The translations under genes and the position numbers were made by a program. A stretch of 22,583 bases of DNA from Oscillospiraceae bacterium (lineage in GTDB: Bacteria > Bacillota > Clostridia > Oscillospirales > Ruminococcaceae): NCBI GenBank assembly GCA_028694405.1, contig JAQUTM010000012.1:1-22583 (forward strand), written 5' to 3'. The notes beneath the pieces were generated by a model that did no database searches, was not told the origin of the DNA, and saw only the letters and a list, made by a program, of their open reading frames with translations. This document shows, one piece after another, positions 14,032-20,538 of this stretch (positions are counted from its first letter, which is position 1; each line of letters begins with the position of its first letter).

Positions 14032-15237
14032 ATGCTTACCTTAGACAAAATTTATCATGCCGCCTTTGTACTAAAAGAAATTGCGCGAAAAACCGACTTA
14101 ATTGCAGCTCCAAAGCTAAACCCTGAGACACAAATTTATTTAAAAACAGAAAATTTGCAGGTGACAGGCAGCTTTAAGGTGCGTGGTGCCTATTATAAAA
14201 TAAGCCAGCTTACTGAGGAAGAAAAAGCAAAAGGCATTGTGGCTTGCAGTGCAGGCAACCATGCACAAGGGGTTGCATTAGCGGCCGAAAAGAACAATAT
14301 TCCCAGTATTATTTGTATGCCGGACGGTGCCCCTATTAGTAAGGTGGAGGCAACCAAGCAGTATGGTGCCAAGGTAAAGTTGGTAAAAGGTGCGTATGAC
14401 GACGCATATACATATGCTTGCGAATTGCAAAAAAAAGAGGGGTATACGTTTATTCACCCCTTTGACGATGATGAAGTAATTGCAGGACAAGGAACCATCG
14501 GCCTGGAATTGTTAGACCAATTACCGGACGTGGACGCTGTTTTAGTGCCTATTGGCGGCGGCGGATTGATAAGCGGCGTTGCCTATACCATTAAACATTT
14601 ACGTCCAACCTGTAAAGTGTACGGGGTACAGGCAGCAGGTGCCCCCAGTATGCAGCAAGCCATTGAAAAGCAAGAGAAAATTACCCTGGAGGGGGTTTCT
14701 ACATTTGCTGACGGTATTGCCGTAAAACACCCCGGAGACCTTACCTATCAACTGGTAAACGAATATGTAGATGAAGTTGTTACCGTAACCGAAGATGAAA
14801 TTGCCGCGGCGGTGCTTGCTTTGATTGAAAAGCAAAAGCTGATTGCCGAGGGTGCAGGAGCTGTTGCAGTAGCAGCAGCTATGTTTAACAAGGTAGATAT
14901 AAAGGGTAAAAAGGCAATTTGTTTGGTAAGCGGCGGTAATATTGATGTAAATATTTTAAATCGTGTTATAACACGCGGTCTTGTAATGGCAGGGCGAAAC
15001 AGTATGCTTACCATTGCGCTGGAAGATAAACCCGGCCAGCTGCAAGGTGTAAGCGAAATTGTAAGTAATTGCGGCGGCAACGTGGTAAGCGTGCACCATG
15101 ACCGCGCCGATACCAATATGGCTATTAACAGCTGCTTTTTGCGCATTGGCATGGAAACCCGTAACCATGAGCATGTAGAAGAAATCAAACAGGCACTTAC
15201 CAAAGCAGGCTTTAAGCTTGTAAATGAGCGTCCGTAG
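14032..15237 (+). CDS. ilvA: Threonine ammonia-lyase (threonine dehydratase), with C-terminal ACT domain
   Basis: PLP enzyme deaminating threonine to 2-oxobutanoate, the entry to isoleucine synthesis. The 401 residues include PLP-lysine Lys49 in TGSFKVRGAYYK, SAGNHAQG (73-80), the phosphate-cup glycines GGGG (175-178) and SGGN (300-303). A single ACT-like domain (about 326-400, LEDKPGQLQGVSEIV) probably binds an amino-acid effector. The length and single ACT domain match clostridial enzymes that are sometimes named TdcB, but the isoleucine T-box argues for a biosynthetic role. The ATG at 14032 is chosen because AAAGGA (14019-14024) precedes it; an in-frame ATG at 14011 lies before that site. 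Confidence 0.95.
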   Translation: MLTLDKIYHAAFVLKEIARKTDLIAAPKLNPETQIYLKTENLQVTGSFKVRGAYYKISQLTEEEKAKGIVACSAGNHAQGVALAAEKNNIPSIICMPDGAPISKVEATKQYGAKVKLVKGAYDDAYTYACELQKKEGYTFIHPFDDDEVIAGQGTIGLELLDQLPDVDAVLVPIGGGGLISGVAYTIKHLRPTCKVYGVQAAGAPSMQQAIEKQEKITLEGVSTFADGIAVKHPGDLTYQLVNEYVDEVVTVTEDEIAAAVLALIEKQKLIAEGAGAVAVAAAMFNKVDIKGKKAICLVSGGNIDVNILNRVITRGLVMAGRNSMLTIALEDKPGQLQGVSEIVSNCGGNVVSVHHDRADTNMAINSCFLRIGMETRNHEHVEEIKQALTKAGFKLVNERP

Positions 15238-15242
15238 TTAAG

Positions 15243-15291
15243 GTTGCTGTCTTACTGTTTTTTTACAAAGCTGTAAGACAGCAACTTTTTT
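15243..15291 (+). terminator. Intrinsic terminator after ilvA
   Basis: GTTGCTGTCTTAC (15243-15255) pairs perfectly with GTAAGACAGCAAC (15273-15285) and is followed by six T. Confidence 0.92.
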
Positions 15292-15295
15292 GCAG

Positions 15296-15324
15296 TTGCC
15301 ACTTTTACTTTGTTGGAATACAAT
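15296..15324 (+). promoter_or_regulatory. Promoter of the CARF-nuclease unit
   Basis: TTGCCA at 15296-15301 and TACAAT at 15319-15324 with 17-base spacing begin right after the ilvA terminator, so this unit is transcribed independently of ilvA. Predicted RNA start is near 15331. Confidence 0.65.
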
Positions 15325-15367
15325 AGAAAAGAGCCTATTGCTCTATTTACCGCAGGGAGGATACGGA

Positions 15368-16576
15368 ATGGAAACATTAGTGGAGTTTTTAGATATAGAG
15401 CCTATTGAAAATATTTTAGGAGCGACTATATTTAAACCCAAAAAGCTTGTATATGTGTGTGACCACCAAACGTCAAAGCGGCAGAAAGAAATTTTACAAT
15501 ATTATACCAAGCAAAAAAAATTAACACAGGACGTTACCTTTTATCTTACCGATACAACAAACCTGCAAGCAATCTTATCCACATTAAAAAAAGTTACCAC
15601 AGAAAATACAAACTGTGTTTTTGATTTTACAGGTGGTACGGATATGGTATTGCTGGCGGCGGGTATTTTTTGTGAGCGATATGGTACCAAGGCATATTAC
15701 ACGGTTTTACCCCAAGGTAAATTTGTGAATATTGCAGGCTGCGAAAACCTAAAGGAGGCCTTTGCCCTACCCTACTTTGAGGTTAAAGATATGCTGGCGG
15801 CTACGGGGGCTTCCATAGAAGGTTACGGACATTACAGGCCGGACAAAAAAGACAGTGAAATGTGCGGTGATGTGTTAAAGGTATGGGAAATTATACGCGC
15901 CAACACGGCAGCTTGGGGTGGTGCTGTAGCTTATTTGCAGCATGTAACCAAAGCCGCAGGGTTTGCCGGAAGGACGCCACACCAAGGGTTAACTATTACA
16001 GCACGCAAAAAAATAAAAGTAAAAGCCGGGCTTGAAGTAACTTGCGATGTTAAAATTATGCAGCTTTTGCAAGCAGCCGGTATTTTAACGGCACTGGATA
16101 CAGACGGAGAATATGTAAGCTTTACCTATAAAAATTATCAGCTTGCTATGTGCATGACAAACCACGGTATATGGCTGGAGCTGTACGGCTTTATTACCGC
16201 GTATAAAATGCAGTTTTTCAGCCATGTAAAAACCAGCGTCATTATCAACTGGAACGCCGTTGCAGGCGGCCCGCTGGATACGCGCAATGAGGTTGACATT
16301 TTGCTTGTACGCGGGGTAACGCCTATTTTTATCAGTTGTAAAATGGGTGTTCCCACTCCCCTTGCCTTAACAGAAATAAAGTTGATTGCAAGAAGATTTG
16401 GCGGTGCTCATGCCAAAGCGGTGCTTATGACAGCAAGCAATGTGCGTAAAGATGCGGTAAGTGTTTACCAACGCGCAAAAGAGATGGATATTGCTGTAGT
16501 AGACGCAAATTATATGGATAAATCAAAATTGGAAGAAACTTTACGCCAAATTGCAGGCGGAACCTTTAAAAACTAA
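15368..16576 (+). CDS. DUF1887-family CARF-domain putative nuclease (Card1/Can2-like)
   Basis: A 402-residue protein whose architecture matches Card1/Can2. An N-terminal CARF-type Rossmann domain (about 1-140) has the ligand-loop motif FDFTGGTDMVLLAAG (85-99). A middle winged-helix-like segment covers about 160-260. A C-terminal PD-(D/E)XK-like fold has GIWLELYGF (267-275), NEVDILLVRG (307-316) and FISCK (321-325). Known relatives are activated by cyclic tetra-adenylate made by type III CRISPR complexes and cut ssDNA and RNA. The canonical acidic residue two before the lysine is Ser323 here. The ATG at 15368 has GGGAGG 7 bases upstream; the longer open frame from 15290 overlaps the terminator and promoter. 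The family call is good; activity and ligand are inferred. Confidence 0.78.
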   Translation: METLVEFLDIEPIENILGATIFKPKKLVYVCDHQTSKRQKEILQYYTKQKKLTQDVTFYLTDTTNLQAILSTLKKVTTENTNCVFDFTGGTDMVLLAAGIFCERYGTKAYYTVLPQGKFVNIAGCENLKEAFALPYFEVKDMLAATGASIEGYGHYRPDKKDSEMCGDVLKVWEIIRANTAAWGGAVAYLQHVTKAAGFAGRTPHQGLTITARKKIKVKAGLEVTCDVKIMQLLQAAGILTALDTDGEYVSFTYKNYQLAMCMTNHGIWLELYGFITAYKMQFFSHVKTSVIINWNAVAGGPLDTRNEVDILLVRGVTPIFISCKMGVPTPLALTEIKLIARRFGGAHAKAVLMTASNVRKDAVSVYQRAKEMDIAVVDANYMDKSKLEETLRQIAGGTFKN

Positions 16577-16619
16577 ACCGTATCCCTCTTTGAAAATCAC
16601 ATAAAGGAGTTGTTGCTGT

Positions 16620-16886
16620 ATGCCGAAACATGTTAAAATGATGATACTGGAAAGCTGTCCTTTTTGCAGGCAGGCACTGGAAATTGCCCAAACGCTGGTA
16701 GCAGAAAACCCCGAATTTGCAGCGGTGCAGATTGAAGTAATAGAGGAAAGCCGAGAGCCGGAAAAAATAAAAGGCTATGACTACTGGTATGTACCCACTT
16801 ACTTTGTAGATGATGTAAAAATTCATGAGGGTGTGCCCAGTAAAGAAAAAGTACGTCAAGTTTTTTTAGCGGCACTGGAAAAATAA
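16620..16886 (+). CDS. Small glutaredoxin/thioredoxin-fold protein with CPFC motif
   Basis: An 88-residue single-domain protein with a redox motif CPFC (Cys13, Cys16) and the cis-proline signature YVPTYF (Pro59), both in the positions expected of glutaredoxin-like proteins. It probably reduces or forms disulfides in the cytoplasm, since no signal peptide is present. AAAGGAG lies 10 bases before the ATG. It starts 43 bases after the CARF-nuclease gene with no hairpin between and is followed by a strong terminator, so the two form one transcription unit. Its partner is unknown. Confidence 0.82.
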   Translation: MPKHVKMMILESCPFCRQALEIAQTLVAENPEFAAVQIEVIEESREPEKIKGYDYWYVPTYFVDDVKIHEGVPSKEKVRQVFLAALEK

Positions 16887-16910
16887 TATAAGTTTTGTTT
16901 ATTAAAAACT

Positions 16911-16962
16911 AAAACACCGCTGTGCAAACGCTTTTAAAGGCGTAAGCACAGCGGTGTTTTTT
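16911..16962 (+). terminator. Intrinsic terminator after the glutaredoxin-like gene
   Basis: AAAACACCGCTGTGC (16911-16925) pairs with GCACAGCGGTGTTTT (16946-16960), with an inner ACGC/GCGT stem, and ends in a T run. The A-rich 5' end could also serve the convergent folT gene on the minus strand. Confidence 0.92.
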
Positions 16963-17016
16963 CGTTTTTTAAAACTTTAAAGGCATAAAGCGGGAGTTGT
17001 AGAGGTAGCTGCAAGC

Positions 17017-17580
17017 TTAAAAACTTTTTTTTCTACGAACTTGGGCAATTTTTTTTAATACTACATATAAAATGCCGGTTTCGATAGGCAGCATGATTAA
17101 ATTTTTTATAATGCGCGCCGAGGCATAAACCCAAAAAGCTTTTCCGTACATAAGGTGTAGCCATAAAGCCGTTAAGCCAATGTTTACAACTACATTTATA
17201 GTAAGCTTAGCAGCGAAAACACGTTTTACGGTTATCTCTTTTTTATACAAAAATAAGCCAAAAATAAAGCCGCTTAAAAATTCATTTAAGGTAAACCCAA
17301 TAAAAAAAGGACCGTCCGGACGTAAAAAATATTTGATAATATCAACGCAGGCACCTATTCCGCCTGTAATAAGCGGCCCGTAAAGCATTGCCGATACGGC
17401 AACGGGAATAAAAGTAAAGCCAAGCTCTAATATTTTTGGAACTAGCACTAAGGTAAACTGGTTAATTACTACGTTTAACGCCGCTAACATAGCGCTGCCC
17501 GTCAGGCTGCTTACCCGTTTAAATTCCTGAGCACTTGCACTTAAAGTGCCTAGCCAAGATGATTTTTTAAAATTCTGCAA
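17017..17580 (-). CDS. folT: ECF transporter S-component, folate family (FolT)
   Basis: Integral membrane substrate-binding subunit that, with the shared EcfA/A'/T module, imports folates. The 187 residues have five or six hydrophobic segments and FolT-type blocks: FTFIPVAVSAMLYGPLITGG (55-74), then GACVDIIKYFLRP-GPFFIGFTLNEFLSGFIFG (about 76-108). Specificity is supported by the THF riboswitch directly upstream. The start is TTG at 17580, 8 bases after GGAGG; no ATG lies near that site. The energising ECF genes are not in the window. Confidence 0.88.
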   Translation of the reverse strand: MQNFKKSSWLGTLSASAQEFKRVSSLTGSAMLAALNVVINQFTLVLVPKILELGFTFIPVAVSAMLYGPLITGGIGACVDIIKYFLRPDGPFFIGFTLNEFLSGFIFGLFLYKKEITVKRVFAAKLTINVVVNIGLTALWLHLMYGKAFWVYASARIIKNLIMLPIETGILYVVLKKIAQVRRKKSF

Positions 17581-17588
17581 TAAAAAAA

Positions 17589-17648
17589 CCTCCTTTTATG
17601 CAGTGTGCAGCAAAAGCCGCAACAAAAATGTTACTGCATATAGGAGGG
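17589..17648 (-). promoter_or_regulatory. Probable expression platform between THF riboswitch and folT
   Basis: On the minus strand, CCCTCCT (17648-17642) is complementary to the folT ribosome-binding sequence AGGAGG (17594-17589), and an ATGCAGT/ACTGCAT pair could bring them together. CCCT can alternatively pair with AGGG just before it. No T-run terminator is seen, so control is probably at translation initiation. Confidence 0.5.
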
Positions 17649-17663
17649 ATTACTCCCTTGTAT

Positions 17664-17772
17664 GCAGCAGCGGGATGCAAAACCAAAACCGCAAGCCAGC
17701 CTTTGCTGCTTTTCGTCTGGCGGCAACTCCCCGTCCGCACAGCACTTAACGCTTTGGTCTCTACTCTGCCAA
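17664..17772 (-). promoter_or_regulatory. Tetrahydrofolate (THF) riboswitch aptamer
   Basis: The minus strand carries the conserved THF-riboswitch blocks in order: AGAGTAG (17767-17761), GCGTTAAGTG (17752-17743), GGGGAGTTGCC (17732-17722), ACGAAAAGC (17716-17708), GCTTGCGG, and TTTGCATCCCGC (17681-17670). P1 closes by GCAG (17769-17766) with CTGC (17670-17667). The position upstream of folT is a classic one for this class (Rfam THF riboswitch family). Confidence 0.92.
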
Positions 17773-17829
17773 GCACAGGTAAAACCTATGCTTTGTGATA
17801 GCTCAAACATAAATGATGTTTACAAAAGT

Positions 17830-17858
17830 ATTATAATGGTATTTTTTTTGCATTGCAA
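17830..17858 (-). promoter_or_regulatory. Sigma-A promoter of the THF riboswitch-folT transcript
   Basis: Minus strand TTGCAA (17858-17853), 17 bases, TATAAT (17835-17830). Between it and the aptamer lies a short hairpin, AGCATAGGT/ACCTGTGCT (about 17773-17794). Confidence 0.72.
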
Positions 17859-17897
17859 CGATTAAATAGCCTTTTTGCAATTATCGTCACCCTGCTT

Positions 17898-17925
17898 ACA
17901 TAAAACCTTTTTAACAGGAAATAAT
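17898..17925 (+). promoter_or_regulatory. Possible forespore (sigma-F/G-like) promoter for spoVA
   Basis: GGAAATAAT (17917-17925) fits the sigma-F -10 pattern GGnnAnAHT, and ACATA (17898-17902) is one base from GYATA at a 14-base spacing. No sigma-A consensus is obvious before spoVAC. Forespore expression of spoVA is known in Bacillus. Confidence 0.35.
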
Positions 17926-18022
17926 TGTACCATAAGCCAAACAAAAAGGGATAACTCGCATTTTAAAAAATTTCTAAGCGCCAAAAATGTGTCCCTTATA
18001 AAAATAAAGGAGTAGGTGTGAA

Positions 18023-18472
18023 GTGAAATTAACCAAAGAGGAATACCAACAAATGACCACAGAGGCAAGCCCTAAAAGCCAAGTTGTGCGGGACTGTATC
18101 TGGGCTTTTTGCGTAGGCGGCGGCATTTGTTTACTGGGTGAAGTGCTAAAATATTTTTACTGTAAATGGGGGCTGACCCTTACAGATGCAGGTACGCTGA
18201 CAAGTGCTACTTTAATTGCGTTATCAGCAATATGTACCATGTTTGGGTGGTACCAAAAGCTTGCAACAAAGGCGGGTGCAGGTACGCTTGTTCCCATTAC
18301 GGGCTTTGCAAATGCGGTAGTAAGCCCTGCCATTGAGTTTAAAACCGAGGGATATATAACAGGTGTAGGCGCAAAAATGTTTGTTATAGCAGGTCCCGTT
18401 ATAGTTTATGGTATGTTGGCCAGTGTGGCGTGGGGTATAATATGGTACTTTTGGCGCATTTTGTTTGCCTAA
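18023..18472 (+). CDS. spoVAC: Stage V sporulation protein AC
   Basis: Membrane protein of the SpoVA channel that moves dipicolinic acid into the forespore and releases it at germination. The 149 residues contain a short cytoplasmic N-terminus and four hydrophobic segments, with the family stretches GGGICLLGE (37-45) and VPITGFANAVVSPAIEFKTEG (95-115) typical of SpoVAC. The GTG start at 18023 follows AAAGGAG by 10 bases; nearby GTGs run straight into stops. First of three spoVA genes; spoVAD starts 27 bases later. Confidence 0.95.
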   Translation: MKLTKEEYQQMTTEASPKSQVVRDCIWAFCVGGGICLLGEVLKYFYCKWGLTLTDAGTLTSATLIALSAICTMFGWYQKLATKAGAGTLVPITGFANAVVSPAIEFKTEGYITGVGAKMFVIAGPVIVYGMLASVAWGIIWYFWRILFA

Positions 18473-18499
18473 AAATACAAAATAAAGGAGGAAAATAAA

Positions 18500-19507
18500 A
18501 TGAGCTTAAAAAAAGGAGATACCATTTTTTTTGAAAACTGCCCCAGTATAACAGGATTTGCCACCGTAGGGGGAAAAAAAGAAAGTGAAGGCCCTTTGGC
18601 TGAAGAGTTTGACTGCATTTGTGTGGATACCCGCATGGGCGAAGAGTGCTGGGAAAAAGCGGAAAGCGCGTATCAACGCAGCGCGGTAGAAAAAGCTTTA
18701 AATAAAGCAGGCATTACTTTGGGTGATATTGATTACCTGTTTGCAGGTGATTTGCAAAACCAATGCACAGCAAGTGCCTATACAGTGCGCGACTTAGATG
18801 TACAGTTTGCAGGGCTTTACGGTGCCTGCAGCACAATGGCGGAAAGTCTGTCTTTGGCAAGCAGCTTTGTAGGCTCTGGCATTTGTAATCGCGCAATGGC
18901 TTTAACCAGCAGCCACTTTTGCGCAGCGGAACGCACCTTTCGCACCCCGCTGGAATACGGTGGACAGCGCACACCAACAGCCCAGTGGACAGTTACCGCG
19001 GCAGGTGCTGTTGTGGTAAGTGCCCAAGGCGGGGCTCCTTATGTAAAATCTGTTACACTGGGCCACATACGAGATTTTGGCATAATAGATATTAACAATA
19101 TGGGCGCCGCAATGGCGCCGGCAGCGGCAGAAACAATTTTGCGCTATTTTGCCGATAGTGGAAAAAAACCCATAGATTTTGACCACATTTACACAGGAGA
19201 TTTGGGGTTAGTAGGCAGTACACTTTTACAAGAAATTTTAAAGCAGGAAGGTGTAACACTGCCCAACTACAGTGACTGTGGTATGTTAATTTATGACCGC
19301 CTACGACAAGATGTAGGTGCAGGCGGAAGTGGCTGCGGCTGTAGTGCGGCTGTGCTGTGTGCCCACATACTGCCCGAAGTGCAATCCGGTGTAATGAAAA
19401 ATGTGCTTTTTGTTGCAACTGGTGCTCTTATGAGCCCCGTAACCTTTATGCAGGGAGAAAGTATACCCGGTATTGCACATTTGGTTCACATCAGCTCGCA
19501 AAAATAG
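18500..19507 (+). CDS. spoVAD: Stage V sporulation protein AD
   Basis: Thiolase-fold protein that binds dipicolinic acid and is attached to the SpoVA channel in the spore inner membrane. The 335 residues match the usual length. Visible are FENCPSITGFATVGGKKE (11-28), the thiolase-like nucleophile-site region GLYGACSTMAE and the C-terminal glycine-rich GAGGSGCGCSA. It acts as a binding protein rather than as a thiolase in Bacillus. ATG with AAGGAGG 8 bases upstream. The ribosome-binding site of spoVAE overlaps this stop. Confidence 0.97.
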   Translation: MSLKKGDTIFFENCPSITGFATVGGKKESEGPLAEEFDCICVDTRMGEECWEKAESAYQRSAVEKALNKAGITLGDIDYLFAGDLQNQCTASAYTVRDLDVQFAGLYGACSTMAESLSLASSFVGSGICNRAMALTSSHFCAAERTFRTPLEYGGQRTPTAQWTVTAAGAVVVSAQGGAPYVKSVTLGHIRDFGIIDINNMGAAMAPAAAETILRYFADSGKKPIDFDHIYTGDLGLVGSTLLQEILKQEGVTLPNYSDCGMLIYDRLRQDVGAGGSGCGCSAAVLCAHILPEVQSGVMKNVLFVATGALMSPVTFMQGESIPGIAHLVHISSQK

Positions 19508-19518
19508 GAGGAAGTAGT

Positions 19519-19875
19519 ATGAACTTTGTTTGGGCATTTGTAATAGGCGGTTTGATTTGCGTAGCGGGACAGCTTTTAATGGATTATACCAAGCTTACAC
19601 CAGCGCGCATTTTAGTAACCTATGTTGTGGCAGGTGTAGTGTTAAGCGCGCTTGGCTGGTATGAGCCCTTGGCAAGCTTTGCCGGTTGCGGCGCCACGGT
19701 GCCGCTGATTGGTTTTGGGCACTTATTGGCGCAAGGCGTTTTGGATTCGGTAGAAAAAATCGGTTTAATCGGAGCTCTCACCGGCGGGTTTACCGCAGCG
19801 GCAGGCGGCATTACGGCCAGCCTGGTGTGCGGCTTTTTAGCAGCCGTTTTTGGTCAAAGCAAAGACCAGTCCTAA
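19519..19875 (+). CDS. spoVAE: Stage V sporulation protein AE (SpoVAEb type)
   Basis: 118-residue membrane protein, the third SpoVA channel component in clostridia. It has three or four hydrophobic helices and the family stretch GCGATVPLIGFGHLLAQGV (55-73). The start is the ATG at 19519, preceded by GGAGG that overlaps the spoVAD stop, implying coupled translation; the open frame extending back into spoVAD is not used. No good plus-strand terminator follows. Confidence 0.95.
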   Translation: MNFVWAFVIGGLICVAGQLLMDYTKLTPARILVTYVVAGVVLSALGWYEPLASFAGCGATVPLIGFGHLLAQGVLDSVEKIGLIGALTGGFTAAAGGITASLVCGFLAAVFGQSKDQS

Positions 19876-19957
19876 AAGTTTTTGTGTTTTCGGTCTGTTA
19901 AAAGCGCACAAGAATATTAAGAATTTTATTTTAAAACAAAAATTTTATAAAGCAAAT

Positions 19958-20012
19958 AAAAAGCCTGTAGTATAAGCCGCATCAAATACTTAGCGGCTTG
20001 CACTACAGGCTA
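19958..20012 (-). terminator. Second, distal terminator hairpin behind rpsT
   Basis: AGCCTGTAGT (19962-19971) pairs with ACTACAGGCT (20002-20011), with an inner AAGCCGC/GCGGCTT stem. On the minus strand the stem is followed by TTTTTATTTG; on the plus strand no T run follows. It therefore acts mainly on transcripts from the rpsT side. Confidence 0.7.
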
Positions 20013-20023
20013 TGTGTTAAAAT

Positions 20024-20053
20024 GAAAAAAATCCGCTACATTGTAGCGGATTT
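20024..20053 (-). terminator. Intrinsic terminator of rpsT
   Basis: On the minus strand AAATCCGCTA pairs with TAGCGGATTT (10 bp, 5-base loop) and is followed by a run of T. It begins 17 bases after the rpsT stop. Confidence 0.88.
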
Positions 20054-20069
20054 AGAAAGCAATAGGAGA

Positions 20070-20324
20070 TTAACCGTTAGCTTTTTTCATCATCTGAGAA
20101 ACTTTGCGAGCAGCAGTGTTTTTATGCAAAACGCCTTTGCCGGCAGCTTTGTCAATGGTAGAAACAGCTAATTTAACAGCGTTAGTAGCATCAGCGGAAC
20201 CAGCTTTTACGGCGGCGTCAGCCTTTTTAACTACTGTTTTAAGGTTAGATTTTACTGCTTTGTTGCGAAGAGTTTCAACTTTAGCTTGTTTAACTCTATC
20301 TTTTTGAGATTTAATGTTAGGCAC
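20070..20324 (-). CDS. rpsT: 30S ribosomal protein S20
   Basis: 84-residue basic, Ala/Lys-rich helical protein that binds 16S rRNA early in 30S assembly. It starts MPNIKSQKDRVKQ and ends ARKVSQMMKKANG, both typical. The start codon is GTG, 6 bases after AGGAGGT. It faces the spoVA genes and is divergent from gpr; rpsT-gpr-spoIIP linkage is also seen in Bacillus. Confidence 0.97.
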   Translation of the reverse strand: MPNIKSQKDRVKQAKVETLRNKAVKSNLKTVVKKADAAVKAGSADATNAVKLAVSTIDKAAGKGVLHKNTAARKVSQMMKKANG

Positions 20325-20353
20325 GATACCACCTCCTTTTAACAGTACAATTT

Positions 20354-20382
20354 ATAATAGCACTTTTGTGTTAGAAATACAA
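20354..20382 (-). promoter_or_regulatory. Sigma-A promoter of rpsT
   Basis: Minus strand TTGTAT (20382-20377), 17 bases, TATTAT (20359-20354). The leader is short, about 20-25 nt, leaving no room for a complex r-protein control element. Confidence 0.6.
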
Positions 20383-20455
20383 GCTTTTTTTTATTTTTGT
20401 TTGCGTATTTTTCTTTTCCTTTTTTCTAAACAAATGTAAAAATCACCTCTATTTG

Positions 20456-20482
20456 GTATTTGGCAAAAAAACTGGAAATATA
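20456..20482 (+). promoter_or_regulatory. Tentative forespore promoter for gpr
   Basis: GTATT (20456-20460) and GGAAATATA (20474-20482) resemble sigma-F/G boxes but with 13-base spacing and mismatches. Offered because gpr is forespore-expressed in Bacillus and no sigma-A promoter is evident in this A+T-rich spacer. Confidence 0.22.
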
Positions 20483-20538
20483 CAAACAAAAGTAAAAAGA
20501 AAAAATAAATTAGTTAAAACACAAAATGAGGTTTAAAT

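Noticed and set aside
14748..15203. 151-codon minus-strand frame inside ilvA.
   Set aside because: Ser/Thr/Ile-rich antisense shadow of the ACT-domain region, with no ribosome-binding site.
17546..17865. Several overlapping plus-strand frames across the folT leader.
   Set aside because: This stretch is explained by the THF riboswitch and its platform on the minus strand; the frames have no recognisable product.
15200..18000. CRISPR repeats near the CARF-nuclease gene.
   Set aside because: No regularly spaced repeats of 20-40 bases were seen here or elsewhere in the window, and no cas gene is present.
19958..20012. This hairpin as the plus-strand terminator of spoVAE.
   Set aside because: The T-rich flank is on the minus strand; the plus-strand flank is ATGTGTTAAAA.
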